Part shown: piece by piece, positions 1-5,510 of the stretch
How the letters are laid out: every line of letters starts with the position of its first letter
Numbering within the stretch: the first letter of the stretch is position 1
Assembly (NCBI GenBank): GCA_018375265.1
Contig: JAHADO010000098.1
Coordinates: 1-5,510, forward strand
Source of the DNA: Campylobacter concisus
GTDB lineage: Bacteria > Campylobacterota > Campylobacteria > Campylobacterales > Campylobacteraceae
DNA: 5,510 nt
Reading direction: 5' to 3'
The notes under the pieces: model-generated
Seen by the model: only the letters and a program-made list of their open reading frames with translations
Told to the model about the DNA's origin: nothing
Database searches by the model: none
Position numbers and translations under genes: made by a program

Positions 1-904
1 TATAGCTTTCAAGTGCTTTATGTAATAAATAATTAAACGCCTCTTTATCTTCTCTAGTGCTTTTTGTTACAGCACCAGAGAGATATTTGAAAAATGAATT
101 ATTCTCGACTATATCATACATTTGACTATATAGCTCTTTGCAAATAAGCTTAAGCAAAACAGCATTAACAAGCGTCGTGTTGTCGCTTAGAGGCAGCGTT
201 TTTATAATAGTTTCCATATCTTTTGTATTTAACGTCCTGCTTTGCTCGCTTATAGGGCTCATATTTGGCTGCACTTTTATGCTCTCAACTAAATTCATCA
301 AAAGCTCATCCATGCTCTTTGCTGTTAGCATCCTTTGACTATTTATATCTTCTTCATCAAAATTTTGAGCGCTCTCATTTAAATTTAAAGGCACATCATT
401 GACATTTTCATTTAGAGTGATATCTTTTTCTTCATCTATGAGAGAATTTATCTTTGGCTCTTCTTTAAAATCAACATTTGAGATTTTTCCAACTGGCTCA
501 AATTCTTTATTATCAAGCTCATCAAAATTTTTGGTATTTTCTATGATCTTGTGAGCTTTACCGACATATTCGTCTATCCTAGAAGGATCTATAAATATAA
601 ATTTAAGCTCTCCTATCCTAAAAATATCTCCTGGATTTATCACGCTTTCATAATCATCAGGTAACTTCGAATAAGAATCGCTATAAAATATCTCGCATCC
701 TTCGTATCCGCAAATGGTAAAAACACCCTCTTCAAAGCCTATATGAGCGTGCTTTGAAGCTATAGAGCCACTTGTATCGCTGCACGGAAATTTAACCGTA
801 TCTAGCGAGCCTATGTCTCCTCCGTTTTCATCAAAAATGACATACTGCGCCAAAAAGCTTGAAGCTTTATCGAAATTTTGTATAACCGCTGCTATCTCTT
901 GCAT
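1..904 (-). CDS. tagH: FHA-domain T6SS accessory protein TagH (N-terminal 301 codons, cut by window edge)
   Basis: An uninterrupted frame starts at ATG 904-902 and is still open at base 1, so the C-terminus lies outside the window. The start is fixed by an AAGGA ribosome binding site six bases upstream, which overlaps the tssM stop codon. Residues about 8-106 look like an FHA fold: GGDIGS at 28-33, then ASKHAHI at 49-55 (the SxxHA-type strand turn), then NPGDIFRIGELKFIFID at 90-106. Residues about 120-195 are acidic, Asn-rich and low in complexity, probably a linker. From about 196 onward the chain is predicted helical. FHA proteins of T6SS clusters (TagH/Fha/ImpI) bind phosphothreonine partners or act as scaffolds that trigger assembly. 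The position directly after tssM supports this name. The usual phosphate-contacting residues appear replaced (GR is GS, the SxxH serine aligns with Ala49), so phosphothreonine binding is doubtful. It is probably co-transcribed and translated with tssM. Confidence 0.82.
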   Translation of the reverse strand, partial: MQEIAAVIQNFDKASSFLAQYVIFDENGGDIGSLDTVKFPCSDTSGSIASKHAHIGFEEGVFTICGYEGCEIFYSDSYSKLPDDYESVINPGDIFRIGELKFIFIDPSRIDEYVGKAHKIIENTKNFDELDNKEFEPVGKISNVDFKEEPKINSLIDEEKDITLNENVNDVPLNLNESAQNFDEEDINSQRMLTAKSMDELLMNLVESIKVQPNMSPISEQSRTLNTKDMETIIKTLPLSDNTTLVNAVLLKLICKELYSQMYDIVENNSFFKYLSGAVTKSTREDKEAFNYLLHKALESY

Positions 905-910
905 ATTTTT

Positions 911-915
911 TCCTT
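911..915 (-). promoter_or_regulatory. Ribosome binding site of tagH
   Basis: AAGGA lies six bases upstream of the ATG at 904 and overlaps the TAA stop codon of tssM (916-914). This placement decides the tagH start and suggests that ribosomes finishing tssM help initiate tagH. If the tssM frameshift stops ribosomes early, at 2982, that coupling would be weakened. Confidence 0.7.
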
Positions 916-3052
916 AATAAAGCATCTTTCTTGGTAAATCAATAGTTGGTATGATATTCATAAGCTCCAAAAGCTCTCCACCATTTGGAGTAACTTCAAA
1001 GCCAAAATATGACTCTTTTTTACCATCAAAGTTAAGCGTACTAACGCCAATGCTACTGAAATTTGAAGCCTTTAAGAGCTTGTACCAGCCCCACTCACCA
1101 TCAAAGCTGATCTCTTTTTTATCACTGCCTGCATTTGAAACTGCATTAAATTTAAACTGTGTTGAGATATCAAAGCTTTTACTTGAAACAAGTAAATTTG
1201 ATGGGATCGTATGATCATACGCCAAAGAGTTATTTGCGTAGCCTATATTTATATGGCTGAAATTTGCCGATAGATCAACTGCTTTTAAGTTATAGTTTAG
1301 TTTTAGCTCGTCATTTGAATCAAGCATCAAATTTGAAATTCTATCGATATAAGCGATATTTTCAAGGAAACTTTTATTAAATCTTAGCTCTTTTGCATAT
1401 TTTGGTCTTACTTTGTAGCCACTGCCAGTTTTGCTTAAAATTTGTTTTAGATATTTATCATAAAAGCTATTCCAAGTTCCATCTTTGCCAAAAAATCTCT
1501 TAAATTCTTCGATGCTAACAGCCTTTGCTGAGTTTTCATTAAATGGATAATAAGGTTTTATAAGACTTTCAAAGTCATCAAGAACATCATCTTTATAAGC
1601 TGTTGCTAAAAGCGATGAAGCTCCGTTTTCTACCTGTTTCCAAGCAAGTTTTGATAGCTTTTGATAGTACTCATTTAGCTCATCTGGAAGCTTTTTAGCG
1701 TCATTGTTTAGCACGATAAATGGATCGTTTTCATTTTTTATGCCATTTATCGCATAGACTATCTTATCGTCACTGCTTTGAAGCATCTCAAAGTTATAGT
1801 CGCTAACTTTTTTATAGACATTTGTGACGTCATTGCTGATAAGATCTAGCGATCCGTCAGAATTTAGCGCATGATAGTTTGTAAATTTAGTGCTAAAGTC
1901 TGTAAATACGCGTTTTATCTCGCTTGAAGCAAAACCTAGAGAGTAGATGTATTTTAGTAAATTTTCATCATTTAAATTTGTATTTTGATTAGTTAATTTT
2001 ATAAGAGAATTTAGTGGGTTTTCTCTTTTTGACAAAATTTCAAGCTCATCTATGACCTCTTTTTTAGTAGCAAATTCATTTGGCTCGATCGCTCTTAAAA
2101 TTTGGTTCCATTTATCAGCATAGTTTTGCAAGTAAAGCTCCACAACTGCGATGCTTAGCTCTTTTTTCTCATTTGAGCTGATATCTTTTAAAGATGAGTT
2201 GGTATCCATCAGCCATGACTCGATGCCTGCAGTCTCATCAATGTTTGAGCTAAGTTTTGCTAAGAAGTCTCTTAAATTTTCTTTTGTATAAATTTTATTA
2301 AATGGATTAAACGCCTCTTTTTCTTGAACTACTTGGTTTAAATTTTCAACCTCTTTTTTGATGTCGTAGAATGATTTTTCATCTTTAAATGAGATAAACT
2401 CAAGTATCGAGTAGAGCCTTTTTGCTCTTTGAACAGGTGTTAGTTTGGTATTTGCTGCACTTTGAGCGCTCTGATCTGCTGAAATGCTTAAATTTTTAGC
2501 ATTTAAAATAGCTTCGATGTGTGCTAAAAACTCATCCTTGGCAACGCCATATTTTTCAAATTTATCCCAGTTTGCAGCTATCCAAATTTTAAATAGATCA
2601 ACATTTGTATAGTTTTTATCAAAAAGTGAATCATACATATAAAAGGCTTTTATAAGCTTATCTGGGTCACTCTCTGTTTTTAGGATATTTTCCATCTCAG
2701 TTAAAACTGTATTTTTGAAAAAATCAGCACTAAGGTCATAATAAAGCGCTTTAACAGGCGCAAAGCCTTTATAAGAGGTATCAAGAGTGATGTACTCAAA
2801 TTTAGTATCACCGCTAAAGATCCTTGGATAGTCGTTTAGACTTTGTTTTAGCAGATTTAAAAGCTCGATCTTTTGTGTAGCGGTAAGATCTTTATACTTT
2901 TTACTATCAAGATAGTTAGAGATTTTATCTACGTTGTTAGCCGCAATTTGCTCTTTTGTATTTTTGATATTTAAAATATAACTAGAGCCAAAATAAACTC
3001 CCACACAAAGTGCGGCCACTAGGGCAAAATTTATATCTATTTTGAGCACCAA
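914..3052 (-). CDS. tssM: TssM/IcmF C-terminal part: third membrane segment and periplasmic domain, split off by a frameshift
   Basis: This 712-codon frame is the C-terminal 60% of TssM, the inner-membrane protein that reaches through the periplasm to contact the TssJ lipoprotein. Residues about 7-28 (FALVAALCVGVYFGSSYIL) are one hydrophobic segment, equivalent to TM3 of the family. The rest is a long, mostly helical, soluble region consistent with the periplasmic domain. The C-terminal beta-rich domain contains GEWGWYKLL at 652-660, which fits the conserved GpWxxfrLl motif of IcmF proteins. The first possible start is TTG at 3052-3050, with no AAGGA upstream and a TAA in this frame just before it (3060-3058), so independent translation is unlikely. 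Deleting one base near 3026-3029 joins it to the upstream frame and gives one protein of about 1158 residues, a normal TssM length. I read it as the second half of a broken tssM, not a separate gene. Confidence 0.88.
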   Translation of the reverse strand: MVLKIDINFALVAALCVGVYFGSSYILNIKNTKEQIAANNVDKISNYLDSKKYKDLTATQKIELLNLLKQSLNDYPRIFSGDTKFEYITLDTSYKGFAPVKALYYDLSADFFKNTVLTEMENILKTESDPDKLIKAFYMYDSLFDKNYTNVDLFKIWIAANWDKFEKYGVAKDEFLAHIEAILNAKNLSISADQSAQSAANTKLTPVQRAKRLYSILEFISFKDEKSFYDIKKEVENLNQVVQEKEAFNPFNKIYTKENLRDFLAKLSSNIDETAGIESWLMDTNSSLKDISSNEKKELSIAVVELYLQNYADKWNQILRAIEPNEFATKKEVIDELEILSKRENPLNSLIKLTNQNTNLNDENLLKYIYSLGFASSEIKRVFTDFSTKFTNYHALNSDGSLDLISNDVTNVYKKVSDYNFEMLQSSDDKIVYAINGIKNENDPFIVLNNDAKKLPDELNEYYQKLSKLAWKQVENGASSLLATAYKDDVLDDFESLIKPYYPFNENSAKAVSIEEFKRFFGKDGTWNSFYDKYLKQILSKTGSGYKVRPKYAKELRFNKSFLENIAYIDRISNLMLDSNDELKLNYNLKAVDLSANFSHINIGYANNSLAYDHTIPSNLLVSSKSFDISTQFKFNAVSNAGSDKKEISFDGEWGWYKLLKASNFSSIGVSTLNFDGKKESYFGFEVTPNGGELLELMNIIPTIDLPRKMLY

Positions 3053-4391
3053 ATTTCGTTACATTTGCTTTAAAAGCGATCTCTTTTAAAAATGATTTTA
3101 CAAAGTAGCTTTGTTTGCTGTAATTATTTACCGCTCTAAGAAGTGGTTTTTTGATGCTATATTTATCACAAATTGTATTTGTAAGGTAGTTTATAGGGAT
3201 GTTTTCTTGATATGCACTTACAAAATAAACTCCGTTTATAACAGATGTATTTTTAAGAGCATTTTGTGAGCTTAGCTTTGTAACAAAGTCTTTTACCAGC
3301 ACAAAGAAATTTTCAAGCTGTTTTAAGAACAAATATGAGCGTTTTTTATCTTCTAGCATGTGCGAGATCGAGTTTTTGCTCATTAGGTGTTTAAATAGTG
3401 AGTCGCTTAAGCCCTTAAGCTCTGTCTCAAGTGTTTGGGCGGTGAAATTTGAGTCTAAATTTATACCAAGAGCTTTATTTGCCACGTCTTCATTAAATAA
3501 TTTGAAATAATCGCCCATACCATCTATAAGATCAAGCTTGCTAAAAACTACGTAAATAGGAAATTTAATGCCAAGGTGCTTCTCACAGTCATTTATCCTC
3601 TTTACCATATATCTTATAAGCTCGTCAAAATACTCTTGAGTGCCTTCTAGGAATTTTTTCGTATCGATGATAAGTACGGCGCCACTTAGTCTTGAGTTAA
3701 AGTCATTTCTCTTTAAAAAGTGTAAAAACTCGTTCCAAACGCCTTTTTTAAGTAGATAGTCTCTGTTTTTCTCTACATCATCTTCAGGAAGCTCCTCTGT
3801 TGCAGTTGGCTGATAGAGGCTCTCTTGTGCAAAGTGAATGCCCTCAGTATCTAATAGTGCTCCAAATTTTGATACATAAAGGTTAAAATTTGTCGTACTT
3901 TGGTGTATCTTTTTATAAGTATCCAGGCTATCAGATAGAGGAAATTCGATATTTGAATAGTTTATAAAAGCACTTTTGCCAGCGCCCTCGTTGCCTATTA
4001 TCATTATTAATGGCAATTTTTTGAAATTTATATCTTTCTTCCAAGTCGTTTTGGCGTCTTTTAGCGAAAGTAAGAAATTTCTCTTTGCCTTGCCAAAACT
4101 ATCCATAGACTCTTTTTTGATCTCTTTTAGTTTGTCGTTTTTCTCATCTTTGCGTGATGCAAAATAGTTCATCAGCGGTCTAAGCAAAACAAAAAACAAT
4201 ATAACTGCCCAAAAAGCAACTAGCACGCTAACTCGTGAGCTAACGCTAGCAAAGCTGTATATATCGTTAAATGCTACAAGCGGGGCATAGAGCCAAAATA
4301 AAACACTAAGAGCGATAGAAGTTACTAGCACAACACTGTGTTTAAACCTAAAAAATGTGAAAAATCTGCGTAAGTAGTCGATAAATGCCAT
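2982..4391 (-). CDS. tssM: TssM/IcmF N-terminal part: two membrane segments and cytoplasmic P-loop domain, truncated by a frameshift
   Basis: This 469-codon frame starts at ATG 4391 with AAGGA nine bases upstream. It encodes the N-terminal part of TssM, a T6SS inner-membrane core component. Two hydrophobic segments, about 19-41 and 53-72, form the usual hairpin. A lysine-rich stretch follows, then the cytoplasmic NTPase-like domain: Walker A GNEGAGKS at 133-140, LLDTEG at 179-184 as the Walker B/switch strand, and FSKLDLI at 283-289 in place of the NKxD/TKxD guanine-type motif. All three look intact; some TssM proteins have lost them, so this one may bind nucleotide. The frame resembles TssM up to residue 455 (Phe). 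The last 14 residues (CPSGRTLCGSLFWL) are out-of-frame read-through of the TM3 codons and not native. The product would lack the periplasmic domain and could not bridge to TssJ. It overlaps the C-terminal frame by 71 bases. Confidence 0.9.
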   Translation of the reverse strand: MAFIDYLRRFFTFFRFKHSVVLVTSIALSVLFWLYAPLVAFNDIYSFASVSSRVSVLVAFWAVILFFVLLRPLMNYFASRKDEKNDKLKEIKKESMDSFGKAKRNFLLSLKDAKTTWKKDINFKKLPLIMIIGNEGAGKSAFINYSNIEFPLSDSLDTYKKIHQSTTNFNLYVSKFGALLDTEGIHFAQESLYQPTATEELPEDDVEKNRDYLLKKGVWNEFLHFLKRNDFNSRLSGAVLIIDTKKFLEGTQEYFDELIRYMVKRINDCEKHLGIKFPIYVVFSKLDLIDGMGDYFKLFNEDVANKALGINLDSNFTAQTLETELKGLSDSLFKHLMSKNSISHMLEDKKRSYLFLKQLENFFVLVKDFVTKLSSQNALKNTSVINGVYFVSAYQENIPINYLTNTICDKYSIKKPLLRAVNNYSKQSYFVKSFLKEIAFKANVTKFGAQNRYKFCPSGRTLCGSLFWL

Positions 4392-4400
4392 AGCTGCAAA

Positions 4401-4405
4401 TCCTT
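4401..4405 (-). promoter_or_regulatory. Ribosome binding site of tssM
   Basis: AAGGA sits nine bases upstream of ATG 4391 and supports that start. It is the same core as the site before tagH. Confidence 0.65.
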
Positions 4406-4433
4406 TTACAAATAAATATATTTCTTTTATGTA

Positions 4434-4442
4434 ATTATATCA
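4434..4442 (-). promoter_or_regulatory. Predicted sigma70-type extended -10 promoter for tssM-tagH
   Basis: The coding strand reads TGATATAAT, an exact match to the extended -10 TGnTATAAT, in the 77-bp gap between the end of the tssG remnant (4469) and tssM (4391). No good -35 hexamer is visible. Upstream there are A-rich tracts instead, which is typical of Campylobacter vegetative promoters. Initiation about seven bases downstream would give a leader of roughly 35 nt before the tssM ATG. The site suggests tssM-tagH can be transcribed separately from tssF-tssG. It is a sequence match only. Confidence 0.55.
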
Positions 4443-4468
4443 GATTTTTTTGATTTTGGAGTTAAATT

Positions 4469-4699
4469 TTATGAACAAAGTCTAAATTTTATAAAATTTG
4501 ACATTTTTTTATCATTTTTAAGCCTTGAACCAAAACCGATTTGGCTACTTGTATATTTTGATCCGAGCTTAAACTGCATCTTATGAGAGTAATTTATCTT
4601 CAAATATAAATCAGAAACAAATTCATCATTAGTAAAATAAGAAAGAGTCTCTTGTAGCTCTTTAAATTTATCTTTTTTTGGGAAGAAAATTACAGCCTC
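4469..4699 (-). pseudogene. tssG: 3' remnant of tssG downstream of an in-frame stop
   Basis: After the TAA at 4702-4700 the same frame stays open for 76 codons, ending at TAA 4471-4469. Its translation begins EAVIFFPKKDKF and contains LYLKINY, then KLGSKYTSSQIGFGSRL. These match the expected C-terminal end of TssG, where a flxP-type loop is followed by a hydrophobic strand and a paired LG...LGxxxWL motif. No ATG with a ribosome binding site precedes it and no frame change is needed to join it to the upstream part. It is therefore the detached end of tssG and not a small gene. With it, TssG would be 298 residues, close to the family's usual length of about 300 or more. Confidence 0.8.
4484..4499. 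repeat. 16-bp perfect AT-only palindrome near the 3' end of the tssG remnant
   Basis: AAATTTTATAAAATTT equals its own reverse complement. It encodes the NFIKF stretch of the tssG remnant. A second copy of TAAATTTTAT lies 20 bp away at 4463-4472, spanning the terminal stop. The site has no G or C and no adjoining U-run of the right kind, so it is a poor terminator. In DNA this AT-rich it may have arisen by chance, or may simply be a flexible region upstream of the tssM promoter. Confidence 0.3.
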
Positions 4700-5365
4700 T
4701 TAGTACTCTATGCCGTTTATAAAGACTGCGATCTTAGTTTGTTTTTCAAAAAGCTTTTTACCAAGGATGAAATTTTTACCAAGTGTCCTATTTTTATGGC
4801 CTAAAGAGTTTAAATTTGATGGAGCTATGAAAATTTGATTTGGTAAATTTTCAAGTATAAAAAGCTTATCTTTTAGTCCAAAGTGGCTCTGAAGTGCAAA
4901 TTCAACCTCCTTTTTTGGCCTTCTTTGGCTAACTGCAAGTGGCGAAAATGGTAGAAATTTCTTTGCCAGCTGCTTTTCTTTTATATTAAGCATATCAAGT
5001 AAGATCTTTGAAATTTTATCATCAAGCTCATCTTCAAAAGATCTTGCGTAGTTTTTCAGACTAATGCTATCAAAAAATAGCCAAAGCAAGTAGTTGTCAA
5101 AAAAATCAAAAAATAGCTCATAGCTATTGTCATTAGTCTTTGAAATTTTCTCTAAAATGTAGCTTGTTAGGTGCGAGCCACTTCCTAAAAGGCCCATAAA
5201 ATTTACAATTATCTTTGTAAGCTCTTGCTCATCTAAGCTCTCAAGCTCTTTGATCGGGTAGGCAAAACTCGAGCTATTTTTTAAAAATATCTCGCTTCTA
5301 TCCCTATTTTTTAGGATGTTTTTTATCAGTTTAAAAAAAGAAGCTTGGCTTATCTCTTCGCTCAT
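4700..5365 (-). CDS. tssG: T6SS baseplate protein TssG, truncated by an in-frame TAA
   Basis: TssG joins TssF in the baseplate wedge on which the T6SS tail tube and sheath are built. Family hallmarks are visible in order: FMGLLGSGSHL at 56-66 (family FMGLfGpxGpLP), FFDFFDNYLLWLFF at 85-98 (the FxDxFnHRxxxLfY region), FLPFSPLAVSQRRP at 137-150 with the arginine of the domain-entry helix, and repeated LG pairs at 188-189, 195-196 and 201-202 in the segment LGHKNRTLGKNFILGKKLFE. The start ATG at 5365 overlaps the tssF stop as ATGA, so translation is coupled; only a weak purine stretch lies upstream. At 221 residues it is about a quarter shorter than usual, stopping straight after the conserved strand KIAVFINGIEY. 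The missing end is present in the same frame downstream of the TAA. The product lacks the last conserved strands and is probably unstable or inactive. Confidence 0.88.
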   Translation of the reverse strand: MSEEISQASFFKLIKNILKNRDRSEIFLKNSSSFAYPIKELESLDEQELTKIIVNFMGLLGSGSHLTSYILEKISKTNDNSYELFFDFFDNYLLWLFFDSISLKNYARSFEDELDDKISKILLDMLNIKEKQLAKKFLPFSPLAVSQRRPKKEVEFALQSHFGLKDKLFILENLPNQIFIAPSNLNSLGHKNRTLGKNFILGKKLFEKQTKIAVFINGIEY

Positions 5366-5510
5366 ACTAGCTCTTTCGTGCCGCTTAAAAACCCATAGTC
5401 AAATAAAATTTTACTCTTTACGCACTTTATCTTAAGCTCGCAAAATGAGTTGATAGAAGCAAATTTTGATAAAAACTTAGCCAAATTTATACCTAGGACA
5501 TAGACGTTTC
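5362..5510 (-). CDS. tssF: T6SS baseplate protein TssF, C-terminal 48 residues (5' end outside window)
   Basis: A frame open from the right edge (first whole codon 5508-5506) ends at TGA 5364-5362, which shares bases with the tssG ATG (ATGA). The segment LAKFLSKFASINSFCELKI at residues 9-27 of the visible part matches the conserved C-terminal end of TssF, which typically reads like FlxxyxsiNSFtqlv. The order tssF-tssG is the usual one in T6SS clusters and supports the call. The other two reverse frames are closed by stop codons close to the window edge. TssF forms the baseplate wedge with TssG. The visible fragment shows no lesion, but most of the gene is not in view. Confidence 0.85.
   Translation of the reverse strand, partial: NVYVLGINLAKFLSKFASINSFCELKIKCVKSKILFDYGFLSGTKELV

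Larger units (their letters stand above)
914..4391 (-). pseudogene. tssM: Whole tssM locus, disrupted by a single +1-type frameshift
   Basis: The two frames above together cover one complete IcmF-family protein without missing or duplicated domains: a TM hairpin, a P-loop domain, TM3, a periplasmic domain and a C-terminal beta domain. The switch must lie between the TAA at 3060-3058 (frame 2 closed before it) and the stop at 2982 (frame 1 closed after it). The best site is AAATTTTGCC on the coding strand (3032-3023). With one T removed, ...NRYKF joins directly to ALVAALCVG, giving a clean TM3. Alternatives are a sequencing or assembly indel, or programmed +1 slippage of the TTT codon on the T4 run. 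I see no stimulatory structure or rare-stop context supporting programmed slippage. Confidence 0.8.

Noticed and set aside
138..338. 66-codon plus-strand open frame with hydrophobic translation
   Set aside because: It lies entirely antisense to the continuous tagH frame, has no ribosome binding site or family resemblance, and its hydrophobicity is the expected shadow of the opposite strand.
951..1214. 87-codon plus-strand open frame
   Set aside because: It is antisense to the conserved C-terminal domain of TssM, with no start signal or recognisable motif.
1208..1221. Perfect 14-bp palindrome CGTATGATCATACG, considered as an operator or methylation site
   Set aside because: It lies in the middle of tssM coding sequence (YDHT codons). 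One palindrome of this length in 5.5 kb is close to chance.
914..3052. Interpretation as a separate gene for a stand-alone periplasmic protein
   Set aside because: The start is a TTG without a ribosome binding site, the frame begins inside TM3 codons, and the content is exactly the missing part of TssM.
3976..4167. 63-codon plus-strand open frame
   Set aside because: It is antisense to the P-loop region of tssM and looks like a shadow frame.
4443..4500. Possible terminator after tssG
   Set aside because: There are only AT-only inverted repeats and A/T tracts, with no GC-bearing stem followed by a U-run on the minus-strand transcript.
4673..4679. T7 homopolymer (A7 on the coding strand) in the tssG remnant, considered as a phase-variation tract
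   Set aside because: The frame reads correctly through it as Pro-Lys-Lys-Asp. Campylobacter contingency loci usually use long G/C tracts. The tssG lesion is a substitution, not a slip here.

Overview
The window is an AT-rich segment (roughly one-third GC by eye) of a type VI secretion system (T6SS) cluster, with every gene on the minus strand. The low GC, Lys/Asn/Phe/Ile-rich proteins, AAGGA ribosome binding sites, a TGnTATAAT promoter and a great abundance of AAATTT suggest an epsilonproteobacterium, most likely a Campylobacter of the concisus/fetus type rather than C. jejuni. The genus is inferred from composition and protein style. The species is not determined.

In transcription order (right to left) the layout is: the last 48 codons of tssF (baseplate), overlapping the start of tssG (baseplate) by an ATGA junction; tssG, whose frame stops at a TAA after 221 codons but stays open and recognisably TssG-like for 76 more codons; a 77-bp gap with a convincing sigma70-type extended -10; tssM (IcmF, inner-membrane complex NTPase), which is split into a 469-codon N-terminal frame and a 712-codon C-terminal frame that overlap out of phase; and, 9 bp further on, tagH (FHA-domain T6SS accessory protein), which runs off the left edge of the window.

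In a working system TssF and TssG form baseplate wedges that dock on the TssJLM membrane complex. TssM spans the envelope, and TagH-type FHA proteins belong to the post-translational control layer. The main result here is that two core genes each carry a separate lesion: an in-frame nonsense codon in tssG, and a one-base frameshift in tssM exactly at its third transmembrane segment. All remaining sequence is well preserved, including the TssM P-loop and both downstream reading frames. The cluster therefore looks recently inactivated (or contains two sequence errors) rather than anciently decayed. I found no effector, immunity gene, mobile element, RNA gene or CRISPR array in the window.
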